From positions 868,001 through 932,000 of the forward strand of contig NZ_LFXJ01000005.1 of NCBI RefSeq assembly GCF_001183605.1: 64,000 nt of DNA. The letters run 5' to 3'. A program made the translations under genes and the position numbers. The DNA comes from Lysinibacillus xylanilyticus. GTDB taxonomy: Bacteria > Bacillota > Bacilli > Bacillales_A > Planococcaceae. The notes beneath the pieces were generated by a model. It did not search any database. It saw nothing but the letters and a program-made list of their open reading frames with translations, and had not been told where the DNA came from. Below are positions 7,851 through 15,749 of the stretch, piece after piece; the stretch's first letter is position 1; the number at the start of each line of letters is the position of its first letter.

Positions 7851-9260
7851 ATGAAAAAACCAAAATATCAATTGATTATTGATTTTATTAAAGAAAAAAT
7901 TGCTAAAGGGGAGTGGGCAATCGGCAGTCCCATACCAAGTCAACGTAACCTGGCAAAACAGTTTGAGGTTAATCGCAGTACGGTTATTACAGCATTAGAG
8001 GAACTAATGGCAGACGGGCTTCTGGAAGGTAAAGCAGGGAAGGAAACAATCGTCACTAATAATACTTGGACTTTGATGGGTGCAAAATCTTCGACTAACT
8101 GGAATGAAAATGTCACTGTAGGCATTCATAAACCTAGTGTTTCTATGGTGCAGGAGATTAACGAAGCGGAATCGAATACGAATCTTATTCAATTGAGTAA
8201 AGGGGAGCTATCACCTGAGATGTTCCCGTTAGAAGAGATGAAAGTCATCGTGCAGAAGGTATCGAATCAATTAACCTCATTTGGCTATGAAGAGCCAAAA
8301 GGAAATATAAAATTACGCCAAGCAATTAGTGACTATTTAAAGGTAAGAGGAATAGAGGCATCTCCGTCGTCCATTCTTGTAGTTTCTGGTGCGCTCCAAG
8401 CCTTACATCTAATTTCAATCGGACTCCTAAAAAGAGGTTCGACGGTATTGTTAGAAATGCCGTCCTATCTATACTCGTTGACTGTTTTTGAGTCTGCGGG
8501 GATGGAGCTGCAAGGATTAACGATGGACAATGAGGGGATTATTATTGATTCCATTTATCCGACAAAGGAAAAAGGGAAGAATATTTTATATACGATTCCA
8601 ACCTTCCATAATCCAACGGGCGCCTTAATGGAGAAAGACAGACGTGAGAAATTAATTGCATACTGTGAAAGAGAGCAACTGCCAGTTATAGAAGATGATG
8701 TGTACCGTGATTTATGGATTGATAATCCACCACCTAAACCATTGAAAGCAATGGACCATTACGGAAATGTATTATATGTTGGGAGTTTATCAAAAACCCT
8801 TAGTCCGGGATTACGCATTGGCTGGATAGTTGGCTCGGAGTCAGTCATTAATCGATTAGCAGATTTAAAAATGCAATCCGATTATGGATCAAGCACGCTT
8901 TCTCAGCTCGTTGCAGCAGAGTGGTTATCTAGTAATTTTTATGATGTTCATCTTGATAAAGTGCGAGAACAACTTAAGATTCGTAGAAAAGTTGCTTTAG
9001 ACGCAATGGACAAATATTTGAGTCCTTACGCTACATGGGACATCCCAAAAGGTGGATTGTTCATATGGGTTAAAATAAAACCTGAATTTAAAGTAAAAAG
9101 ACTATTCGAAAAAGCATTATCCAATAATATTCTTCTAAATCCTGGTAGTATTTATGCTGAAAAATCAGGACAGTTTATACGAATCTCTTATGGCTATGCT
9201 TCACTCGACGAAATTAACGAAGGCATTTTTCAATTAAGAGAAATTATTAAAAATCAATAG
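7851..9260 (+). CDS. MocR/GabR-type regulator (GntR wHTH fused to aminotransferase fold)
   Basis: A 469-residue protein of standard MocR length. Residues 1-70 form a GntR winged helix (GSPIPSQRNLAKQFEVNRST), followed by a linker and a class-I aminotransferase fold with the PLP motif GSLSKTLSPGLRIGW; the Lys near residue 315 would carry PLP. TFHNPTGA and EDDVYRD are the usual cofactor-contact segments. Such proteins are PLP-dependent transcription regulators, rarely active aminotransferases. It diverges from an EamA exporter and probably controls it. The DUF3267 gene starts 34 bp downstream and may be co-transcribed. Confidence 0.9.
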   Translation: MKKPKYQLIIDFIKEKIAKGEWAIGSPIPSQRNLAKQFEVNRSTVITALEELMADGLLEGKAGKETIVTNNTWTLMGAKSSTNWNENVTVGIHKPSVSMVQEINEAESNTNLIQLSKGELSPEMFPLEEMKVIVQKVSNQLTSFGYEEPKGNIKLRQAISDYLKVRGIEASPSSILVVSGALQALHLISIGLLKRGSTVLLEMPSYLYSLTVFESAGMELQGLTMDNEGIIIDSIYPTKEKGKNILYTIPTFHNPTGALMEKDRREKLIAYCEREQLPVIEDDVYRDLWIDNPPPKPLKAMDHYGNVLYVGSLSKTLSPGLRIGWIVGSESVINRLADLKMQSDYGSSTLSQLVAAEWLSSNFYDVHLDKVREQLKIRRKVALDAMDKYLSPYATWDIPKGGLFIWVKIKPEFKVKRLFEKALSNNILLNPGSIYAEKSGQFIRISYGYASLDEINEGIFQLREIIKNQ

Positions 9261-9294
9261 CTTGTAAAGTTCTTGATTTAGATGGAGGGGTTAA

Positions 9295-9921
9295 ATGAAA
9301 TTACTATACAAATTGCCAAAAAGTAACCCAAATCTACATTTAGATTTAATTAAAAATGGTTGGATTCCTATGAAAGAACCTAAGAATTTAATAAGTGCTA
9401 TATTGTTATCTATCCCTTTAATGATTGTCGCTTCAATGATCTCTATTGGGGTAATAAATATTTTTTCTAGTATTTCTTGGAGAGATTTTGGATTTACATC
9501 GGGTGGAATATCAATAAACATTAACTTAAGCGTAATTTTGGGGATAGTCTTTCTATTAATAATTCACGAATTATTTCATTTGATGTTCATTCCTAATTTT
9601 ATGAAATCGGAGAAAACTTCTGTAGGGCTTACTCTATTCGGAGCTTTTGTAATGACGGAAGAAAAGATTTCAAAACCAAGATATATGTTCATTACGATTG
9701 CACCTTTTATAATTATTTCAGTAATTTTCCCACTTATTTTAAGTATATGTGGACTATTAACTACGACAATAAAATTCTTGATCATACTAAACTCAATGGG
9801 ATCGTCAGTGGATTTACTAAATGTGCTACTAATAATGAAACAAGTACCGAAAAATGCAACGTTAACAAGTAATGGAGCAAACACTTATTGGAAAAACGCT
9901 CAGGCTGAACAAGAAGGGTAA
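9295..9921 (+). CDS. DUF3267 membrane protein (putative metalloprotease)
   Basis: 208 residues with four predicted membrane segments. The segment LLIIHELFHLMFIP contains an HExxH-like zinc motif (HELFH, about residue 90) within a membrane helix, typical of DUF3267 proteins, which are suspected intramembrane proteases with no proven substrate. The later NSMGSSVDLLN segment could supply a third ligand (Asp), as in site-2 proteases. RBS GGAGGGG gives a clear start. It follows the MocR gene closely. Confidence 0.8.
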   Translation: MKLLYKLPKSNPNLHLDLIKNGWIPMKEPKNLISAILLSIPLMIVASMISIGVINIFSSISWRDFGFTSGGISININLSVILGIVFLLIIHELFHLMFIPNFMKSEKTSVGLTLFGAFVMTEEKISKPRYMFITIAPFIIISVIFPLILSICGLLTTTIKFLIILNSMGSSVDLLNVLLIMKQVPKNATLTSNGANTYWKNAQAEQEG

Positions 9922-9981
9922 AGAGAAAGTCATCTTAAAAGGAATAATATCGTTATAGAAACATATAAAGAGGAAGAAGAA

Positions 9982-10104
9982 ATGAAATCAGCCCGCATGT
10001 TTAGTATTTTAAATTTATTAGTTAATCATCAAAAAATCACAGCTCAAGAATTGGCTGAAAAGCTTGAAGTATCGAAACGTACTATTTATCGCGATATTGA
10101 ATGA
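9982..10104 (+). pseudogene. truncated HTH_11 domain of a YafY-like regulator
   Basis: A 40-residue frame with a good HTH (MFSILNLLVNHQKITAQELA..., ending in LEVSKRTIYRDIE) stops exactly where a YafY/DeoR-like protein would continue into its sensor (WYL) domain. The motif S-x-R-T-I-Y-R-D-I is diagnostic. An AAGAGGAAGAAGA RBS is still present. The remaining 250 or so codons are missing. The intact WYL regulator at 51010-51954 shows what a complete protein looks like. Confidence 0.65.
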
Positions 10105-10163
10105 GTTTATTGTAAATAGTTGTCCAAATTATTGTGGAAGTGAATTTTATATAGAGAAGCAAT

Positions 10164-10310
10164 GTGTCCAGCTATGATTATTTCATAACAGCAAACGGGA
10201 CTGCTACATTGGAATTTGCAAAGGAAATTATGAATCATCTAAAAGTATATTCAGAAGAGAAGTTACAAAAATGGTATGATTTTTATAAAAATGGCTTTTA
10301 CGAAGAATAA
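10164..10310 (+). pseudogene. unidentified C-terminal gene fragment
   Basis: From a GTG at 10164 an open frame reads SSYDYFITANGTATLEFAKE and ends with KWYDFYKNGFYEE and a stop. It looks like the acidic/aromatic C-terminus of a cytosolic protein with no upstream part. The adjacent truncated HTH suggests the two may be leftovers of one deletion. Not identified. Confidence 0.3.
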
Positions 10311-10360
10311 TAGTTGAAGGTTGGGGGATATGGGGAAATATAAGATTATCACCATAGCGT

Positions 10361-10449
10361 GTAGTTGATTTCCATTCCGACTGGGCGCTTTGTTGCTGTC
10401 GCTTCGCTTTCGCACAGAGCAAAGCTTCCTGGGGGTCCGGTTTCACAAT
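10361..10449. repeat. dispersed Bacillaceae-type intergenic repeat, copy 1
   Basis: The stretch starting GTTGATTTCC and containing GTCGCTTCGCTTTCGCACAG, GAGCAAAGCTTCCTG is repeated at 59475-59590. It is GC-richer than its surroundings and non-coding. Its start resembles a repeat common in Bacillaceae intergenic regions. It precedes a long hairpin region with AAAAGCC...GGCTTTT just before the minus-strand CopZ-like gene's end. Confidence 0.6.
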
Positions 10450-10472
10450 GATCCGAAAATGTCCTAAAAGCC

Positions 10473-10498
10473 CTGTTTTACTAAGGCTTTTAGGACTA
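10473..10498. terminator. hairpin downstream of the CopZ-like gene
   Basis: TCCTAAAAGCC and GGCTTTTAGGA are exact complements separated by a short loop (TGTTTTACTAA) near 10460-10495. It lies 40 bp past the stop of the minus-strand CopZ-like gene and could end its transcript. Confidence 0.5.
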
Positions 10499-10532
10499 GC
10501 AACTTACAACTTATTCCACAAAAGAGAGATAG

Positions 10533-10997
10533 TTAAGCTAGACCTTTAATATATTTCGTAACATTTCCTAAACAACAACTGCCTTGAGGATTGTTTACCT
10601 CACAGCCACAACGGTTTTCTTTTATATTTGCTCGAATATGTTCTAATGGATTAGGAGTGATTTCATTTTCAACATATTGCTTAATTTTTTCTTTAGTCCA
10701 ATCAAAACAATAGCAAATCGGTGTACTTAATGAGTCATCCTTTTGATGTACATCTACCTTTATATCAGATAGAAGATACTCTTTATTACTCCTTTCAAAA
10801 TAAACGACATGACAATCTTTAGTAGAACAAAAATAGTGAATTTCCTTAGCATTTATAGATCCTAATACAGATGGTTTCATCATTGATTTAATCGTGATTA
10901 GTTGTACATTTTTAGCTTTGTTTTTGCAAGAAGGACAAACAATAGTGTTTTCATTTATAATTTTTTTATTGCTACTATCACAACAGTTTCCCATCAT
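10533..10997 (-). CDS. CopZ-like Fe-S/zinc metallochaperone
   Basis: 154 residues, very Cys-rich. The N-terminal half has a zinc-ribbon pattern (CC near residue 5, CPSCKNKA, later FCSTKDCHVVYF), the second half a Bfd-like [2Fe-2S] motif (ICYCFDWTKEKI ... NRCGCEVNNPQGSCC). This matches bacterial relatives of Archaeoglobus CopZ, where the N-terminal Zn/[2Fe-2S] domain accompanies a copper chaperone domain; the HMA domain itself is absent here. RBS AGGTAGG precedes ATG-ATG, so 10994 is an alternative start. No mer or cop genes are adjacent, so its metal and partner are open. Confidence 0.75.
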   Translation of the reverse strand: MMGNCCDSSNKKIINENTIVCPSCKNKAKNVQLITIKSMMKPSVLGSINAKEIHYFCSTKDCHVVYFERSNKEYLLSDIKVDVHQKDDSLSTPICYCFDWTKEKIKQYVENEITPNPLEHIRANIKENRCGCEVNNPQGSCCLGNVTKYIKGLA

Positions 10998-11212
10998 TTT
11001 CCTACCTTTACTTATTATTTTTAGTCTTTGAAAGTTTCAATATTTTGGTTAGGATTCATAATTCATCTTATATAAAGTATAAACGATTATGCTAAGGTAC
11101 AGGAAAATATAATTATTTGATTCAACTAATCAGTTATCAATATCAACAAGATCGTGAACACGCATGAAAAAATGACGAGTTAATTACATAAATTGCACTT
11201 CAATAATATTCT
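10998..11212. other. intergenic region without recognised features
   Basis: AT-rich, no open frame of note. It contains the promoter region of the minus-strand CopZ-like gene; no clear -35/-10 pair or operator was found. Confidence 0.5.
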
Positions 11213-11402
11213 TTTACAATAGACGCTGTTAGGGCATATGTGCGTGGTCATGATTGGTTAACAGTAGATGAATTACTAAAAATGTCGAGACTCACCAATC
11301 GAATCCAAAAGCATCCATAAGGCTACATGGCTAACAAAGTGGAATGAAGATTGGTATGGAAGAATAATTATTCGACGAAAAAAAGGAAGATTTATAGAGT
11401 AG
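11213..11402 (+). pseudogene. decayed short gene, unidentified
   Basis: One frame reads AVRAYVRGHDWLTVDELLKM and stops; after a one-base shift another continues HKATWLTKWNEDWYGRIIIR and ends with a stop at 11402. The two parts fit together as one broken protein with an HTH-like piece (WLTVDELLKMS). Family not identified. Confidence 0.35.
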
Positions 11403-11534
11403 AAAATAGTAAAATATATAAGCTGATAGCCAATAGAGTATTTGTTTGGAAATTATACGAGTGTAAATGAAAATGAACAAACACTTCGAGGTTCTTGTCA
11501 GAGGGATAATGAATTAAACGTGAAGGTGGGACTA

Positions 11535-11753
11535 TTGGAATTGTTTATTGTGGCAATATTGATTACATTAATTTTTGGCAGTATTTCTTATATGCTGTTG
11601 AAGCATCCTGAGGGTGCTATACAGATGAGTTCCTTTTCAGATAAATTCAAAAAGAAACCATTTTTTAAAATGTTCCTAAAGTTTATGGGTTGGTGGTTTT
11701 TATTACTTGTGATAGCAGCGTGGATTGTTGCAATCATCTCCTTGTTTGAATGA
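11535..11753 (+). CDS. small membrane protein, unknown
   Basis: A longer frame begins at 11442, but the best start is TTG at 11535 with AAGGTGGG seven bases ahead. The 72-residue product has two membrane helices (residues 3-21 and 48-70) and a basic loop (KFKKKPFFK) between them. It is isolated, with a terminator for the opposite gene just downstream. No family recognised. Confidence 0.55.
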   Translation: MELFIVAILITLIFGSISYMLLKHPEGAIQMSSFSDKFKKKPFFKMFLKFMGWWFLLLVIAAWIVAIISLFE

Positions 11754-11785
11754 GGTTATAAACTTTCTGAGGAAATTTGACTGAA

Positions 11786-11821
11786 AGAAAAAAGCCGTAG
11801 TGAAGTAATATACTACAGCTA
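11786..11821 (-). terminator. intrinsic terminator of speG
   Basis: On the minus strand AGCTGTAGT pairs with ACTACGGCT and is followed by six T. A second inverted repeat (TGCCCTTCTATG / CATAGAAGGGCA, 11832-11843 and 11869-11880) lies between it and the gene. Confidence 0.7.
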
Positions 11822-11887
11822 ACAATTGATTATGCCCTTCTATGACTTTTCATATAAGCATTAAAAAACATAGAAGGGCAAGTATAG

Positions 11888-12403
11888 CTATATTTGGTTA
11901 TTAAACTCATATTGGAATATACACATGCGAAGGGCATCTCGATATTTACCTTCAGTAAAAAATTCTTCTTTAAGTTCTCCCTCAATATGAAATCCAGCTT
12001 TTTTATAAATGTAAATGGCTTTTTCGTTTTGTTTATCAACAATTAAATATAGTTTGTGTAAATTTAAAATATGAAAGGCGTATTTCATTGCCAAAATAGT
12101 AGCAGAGTAGGCATATCCGTTTCCTTGGGAATTAGGATCAATAATAATTTGAAATTCTGCATTGCGATGGATCAGGTCAATTTCAACTAATTCCACGAGT
12201 CCAAGAATTTCCTTTTCTTTTTCAACTATAAAACGTCTTTCACTTTGTTTATGAATATGCTTTTCAAATAAATCTTGTAGTTCTACAAAAGATTCATAAG
12301 GTTCTTCAAACCAATATGACATGATTCTAGAATCATTATTTAATTTATGAACATATTTTAAATCTTCTCTTTCTAACGGTCTTAACTTGATACTTTCTGA
12401 CAT
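11888..12403 (-). CDS. speG: spermidine N1-acetyltransferase (GNAT)
   Basis: Start at 12403 because AGGAGGACACTGATT sits just before it; the frame upstream is not needed. The 171-residue protein follows SpeG closely: [38 protein letters not shown] and the acetyl-CoA loop [18 protein letters not shown], then [21 protein letters not shown]. SpeG acetylates spermidine and spermine with acetyl-CoA in the cytoplasm and prevents polyamine toxicity. It stands alone with its own terminator. The symbol rests on motif similarity. Confidence 0.85.
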   Translation of the reverse strand: MSESIKLRPLEREDLKYVHKLNNDSRIMSYWFEEPYESFVELQDLFEKHIHKQSERRFIVEKEKEILGLVELVEIDLIHRNAEFQIIIDPNSQGNGYAYSATILAMKYAFHILNLHKLYLIVDKQNEKAIYIYKKAGFHIEGELKEEFFTEGKYRDALRMCIFQYEFNNQI

Positions 12404-12542
12404 AATCAGTGTCCTCCTAAATTTATCAAAGAATGTTTTACATACAAACAATTATTTCAGTTATACACTATAAGCTCTATAGTTACTATATAGTCAAGAA
12501 ACCAACGAAAAAAATACTTTTCAGAGGTAAATGGTGAAATAC

Positions 12543-12737
12543 AGGGGGAGGCAGTCCGGAAAATGTATTGCCTCATATCTTCAAACCTCTGTACCGCGGA
12601 GAGTACTCTCGTAATAATCATTGGGTCTTGGATTAACGATTGCTTTGCATATTATTGTCTTACACAGAAGCGATATTTCGACAGCAAAAGATTCTGAAAG
12701 TGGTGCCATATTTATTGGACGAATTTCAATTAGTTAA
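12543..12737 (+). pseudogene. remnant of a histidine kinase HATPase domain
   Basis: One frame reads GSPENVLPHIFKPLYRGEYS, matching the G-x-G...LPHIFEPFYRGE region of sensor kinases; after a shift the next frame gives GLTIALHIIVLHRSDIST and ESGAIFIGRISIS with a stop, matching the end of an HATPase domain (GLGLAI...HGG.I...S..GAIF). The glycine box linking them is damaged. Nothing upstream resembles a DHp or sensor domain. A possible relict of the two-component system that once ran with the ABC exporter debris at 4.3-5.5 kb. Confidence 0.6.
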
Positions 12738-12975
12738 TCTTTTGAAGGGTGAGCTAAAAGCTAGAGATTTAGTAATTCACGCAATAGGTTTTTAGCGTGA
12801 TTGCTTAGTTATGATACACCTCCGTTTTCTCTGTCAAACCCGTTTTATGTACCTAAGGAAAGGTGTTTAGTGACTCTGTCAAAAACACATAGGGAGATTA
12901 ATAAATACTTTAAGCAGCGTCCCTTAGGACAAGTATATAATACAAATTTAGTAAAAAGAAGGTAGATTAATATTT
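12738..12975. other. non-coding stretch
   Basis: AT-rich. It contains a weak inverted repeat (ATTCACGC near 12774, GCGTGATT near 12796) that could end a transcript. No gene seen. Confidence 0.4.
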
Positions 12976-13149
12976 ATGTTCGCAGGATTTGAATGGTTCC
13001 CTAAAAAATGGGGAAAAAGAAAAGTTTCGGAGCGGTTTCTTCAAGCAAAATTTACTGAAGAAGGTAAAGGGATTACGATTACTACATATGCTATTGATTT
13101 ATATATAATATCTATTCCTTTAGAAGTGAAAAAATATAATTCATTTTAA
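12976..13149 (+). CDS. short hypothetical protein
   Basis: A 57-residue frame: MFAGFEWFPKKWGKRKVSER, later GKGITITTYAIDLYIISIPL. Basic and partly hydrophobic. An AGAAGG lies about 12 bases ahead, a weak RBS. The repeat element begins 6 bp after the stop, so the tail of the gene may have been lost to it. Not identified. Confidence 0.3.
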   Translation: MFAGFEWFPKKWGKRKVSERFLQAKFTEEGKGITITTYAIDLYIISIPLEVKKYNSF

Positions 13150-13154
13150 CTTAT

Positions 13155-13378
13155 TTCAGCGGTTGTCCAAACATCTGCTGCTGACGCTACGTTAGCACTA
13201 CGCTTTCGGTACAAAAGACATCCGCTGAAATAGAGGAACTCAGTCTAAGAACGTCACGTCCTGTGGAAACGACTGAGTGACCAACATTGGCCACTACGCT
13301 TTCGCACAAAAAATATTTGCAGGCCTAAGCACAAAGCCTATTCCAGACGCAATTATGCCAGGCATAATTGATTTTCGA
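13155..13378. repeat. dispersed repeat, copy 2 (composite)
   Basis: Shares two blocks with 16942-17083: CTGAAATAGAGGAACTCAGT-CTAAGAACG and TTTGCAGGCCTAAGCA, followed by GACGCAATTATGCC-AGGCATAATTGAT, whose end forms a small hairpin (AATTATGCC/GGCATAATT). Between the blocks is a longer CTACGCTTTCGCACAAAAA part. Non-coding and mildly GC-rich. Confidence 0.65.
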
Positions 13379-13439
13379 TAGAGTGTCAACAAATTGTGTT
13401 GACACTTTTTTCTATACCGCTACTATTAATGCTTTAGTC

Positions 13440-14342
13440 TTAATTTGAAAGGGACGTTTTTAAGAAAGTCGCTTTATTTTTAAAATGGGAATATAAATAA
13501 CATCCCATAATGACAATCAATCCCCCAATCCCTTGCGTCCAAGAGATGCTCTCTCCTAAAAATAAAAATGCTAGAAGTGCAGTGAAAATCGGATTGAAAT
13601 TAAGGAATACACCAGATGTTGTAGCCCCTAATTTTTGAATTCCAATGCTCCAAAGAACCATACAAACGACAGTGGAGATAAACCCTGTATATAAAAGTGA
13701 TAGTATAAAAGAATGATTAACATTAGAAATAGTAAAATCCTTAAGGTTAAACGGCAATAGTACAAGAAGTCCAAATATTCCTGAATACAAATTAGACATT
13801 AGTGGCGAGGTAGTTTTCATCGCCCATTTACTACAAATAGAATAAATTCCCCATACACATACAGCTGCAAGCATCCATAAATCACCTAAATTAAAATGAA
13901 AAGATAATAATAGGCTGATATTCCCTTTTGAAAGTACGAGAAGAACACCGAACAGCGAAAGTAGCATTGCAAATGCTTGGAGTATATTAATCCTTTCCTT
14001 TAGAAAAACAAATGAAAAAAATGCAATTGAAATAGTATTTAATGTTGAAATAAGGCCAACATTCGTCGACGTAGTTCTTTCCAATGCTAAAAATTGAAAG
14101 ATATTGAACAATACTACACCTGTAACGCCCATAAAAAATAAAGGTAAAAGGGCATCTCGAGAGGGAAGCAATCTTTTTTCTTTCCACCATACCATTGGAA
14201 AAAGTACAGCGACGGCAATGATCCATCTTAAGCTCGTCAAGGTTAAAGGAGAGGCATGATCCACAAGAGATTTGGCAACTACAAAATTGCCTCCCCAAAG
14301 TAAACTAGTTAAAAGCATTAGTAAAACATAGACATTTGTCAA
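13440..14342 (-). CDS. EamA-family (DMT superfamily) transporter
   Basis: A 300-residue exporter-type protein of ten membrane segments with the family hallmark LLWGGNFVVAKSLV at its start and GATTSGVFLNFNPIFTALLA in the second repeat. The start is TTG at 14342 with GGAGAG nine bases ahead. It is divergent from an Lrp/AsnC regulator (207 bp between starts), which suggests amino-acid export under feedback from that regulator. It differs clearly in sequence from the two other EamA proteins of this window, so it is not a recent duplicate. Confidence 0.9.
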   Translation of the reverse strand: MTNVYVLLMLLTSLLWGGNFVVAKSLVDHASPLTLTSLRWIIAVAVLFPMVWWKEKRLLPSRDALLPLFFMGVTGVVLFNIFQFLALERTTSTNVGLISTLNTISIAFFSFVFLKERINILQAFAMLLSLFGVLLVLSKGNISLLLSFHFNLGDLWMLAAVCVWGIYSICSKWAMKTTSPLMSNLYSGIFGLLVLLPFNLKDFTISNVNHSFILSLLYTGFISTVVCMVLWSIGIQKLGATTSGVFLNFNPIFTALLAFLFLGESISWTQGIGGLIVIMGCYLYSHFKNKATFLKTSLSN

Positions 14343-14549
14343 ATCAATATCTCTCCTTTATTTTCTGTATGTATAATTGAGGTTTTGGATAAAAGAATAA
14401 TAACATTTTTAATATTCTAACTGTATAATATTTTGTGTGATGAATAAAAAACAAAATAACAGTAAGAATAATTGGATTTAACGGAATAAAATTAATAATA
14501 GTTGGCGAATGTAGCTCGAATTTCGAATAAAAAAAAGGAGGAAAAATGC

Positions 14550-15035
14550 ATGAAAGATGTTGAAAGAAAATTATTAGATAGTATTGATATTCAACTACTA
14601 GATATTTTGCAGAGAGAAGTCCAGATAAGTAATGCAGAAATAGCGAGACGGGTGAATTTGTCCCCACCGGCAACCCATACAAGAATAAAACGTTTAGAAA
14701 GTGAAGGGTTTATTGACAAACAAGTTGCCATTTTAAATCAAGAAAAACTGGGATTCGATTTGTTGTGCTATGTTTTTATGAGTACAAATATTCATCAAGC
14801 GAAGGAATTAGAAGCTTTGGAAAATGCATTAAAAACAATGACAGAAATATTAGAATGTCATTGTTTAACAGGAGAGTATGATTATCTTTTAAAGGTTGTT
14901 ATTAGGGATCGAAAAGAATTAGATCGCTTTATAAGAAAATTAAATAGACTGGGCATATCTCGCATTCAAACGAACTTATCTTTACGAGAAATTAAATATT
15001 CAACAGTTTTGCCAATATCAGAAGATGAACAGTAG
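14550..15035 (+). CDS. Lrp/AsnC-family regulator
   Basis: Start at 14550, with AAGGAGG eight bases ahead. The 161-residue protein has an AsnC-type HTH (DIQLLDILQREVQISNAEIA, then LSPPATHTRIKRLESEGFI) and a RAM ligand domain (VFMSTNIHQAKELE, ending in LTGEYDYLLKVVIRD and a conserved TNLSLREIK). Such proteins are cytosolic octameric regulators that bind amino acids. Its divergent neighbour is an EamA exporter, the probable target. Confidence 0.9.
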   Translation: MKDVERKLLDSIDIQLLDILQREVQISNAEIARRVNLSPPATHTRIKRLESEGFIDKQVAILNQEKLGFDLLCYVFMSTNIHQAKELEALENALKTMTEILECHCLTGEYDYLLKVVIRDRKELDRFIRKLNRLGISRIQTNLSLREIKYSTVLPISEDEQ

Positions 15036-15116
15036 AAGTTCTTCCAATCAATATGGATTTTTAGCTTCGTCACATAAATGGTTAAAGTCTAAAACTCAAG
15101 CACAATAGGAGGCATT

Positions 15117-15686
15117 ATGAAAACATTCATTTATATGGTCCGACACGGCGATTCACCAAAAGACGGAAATGAGAGAACGAGAGAATTAACTGAAAAAGGT
15201 AGAATAGACGCACAACGAATAACTGATATTCTACAAAAAGAGGGCATTGATATTGTTATCTCGAGCCCTTATAGTCGTTCAATCCTAACTGTTCAGAAAG
15301 TAGCTGAACAAATAAAAAAAGAAGTAATTGTATTTGAAGACCTTAAGGAGCAAACATTTATTGCTGGAGATAAGCGAATTTCTGACAAGGAACTATACCC
15401 TTTATTAGAAAAGTCATTTTCTGACCCAACCTATGCTTTAGCAGGAGGCGAGTCAAATGCTGACTGCCAGAAACGTGCTGTTAAAGTTTTAAAAGAATTA
15501 TTAAATACATATCAAGGAAAGAAAGTAGTTATAGGAACACATGGGGCTGTTATGACATTAATGATGGAGTTTTTTGATAGTAAATACGATTTGAACTTTT
15601 TACTACAAACGAAAAAGCCTGACATATACAGAATGGAATTCGATGGGCAAGAGTTGGTCGATGTAAAAAGACTATGGAAAACTTAA
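15117..15686 (+). CDS. histidine phosphatase (phosphoglycerate-mutase-like) family protein
   Basis: 189 residues. YMVRHGDSPKDGN carries the catalytic RHG motif (His about residue 9), VISSPYSRS the phosphate-pocket Arg, and GTHGAVM the second catalytic His near residue 142. These are all key residues of the branch-1 histidine phosphatases, cytosolic enzymes acting on small phosphate esters. AGGAGG is six bases before the start. It precedes the AraC/PEP-hydrolase fusion by about 60 bp and may share its transcript. Substrate unknown. Confidence 0.85.
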   Translation: MKTFIYMVRHGDSPKDGNERTRELTEKGRIDAQRITDILQKEGIDIVISSPYSRSILTVQKVAEQIKKEVIVFEDLKEQTFIAGDKRISDKELYPLLEKSFSDPTYALAGGESNADCQKRAVKVLKELLNTYQGKKVVIGTHGAVMTLMMEFFDSKYDLNFLLQTKKPDIYRMEFDGQELVDVKRLWKT

Positions 15687-15749
15687 GTAAAAAGTACATT
15701 ACAATAGAAGAGGATAATGATTCACAATTTTAGTAGAGGTGAAGGTTAT

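Noticed and set aside
14344-14682. 112-codon minus-strand frame
   Set aside because: It overlaps the start of the well-supported Lrp gene and the divergent promoter region; no RBS or domain.
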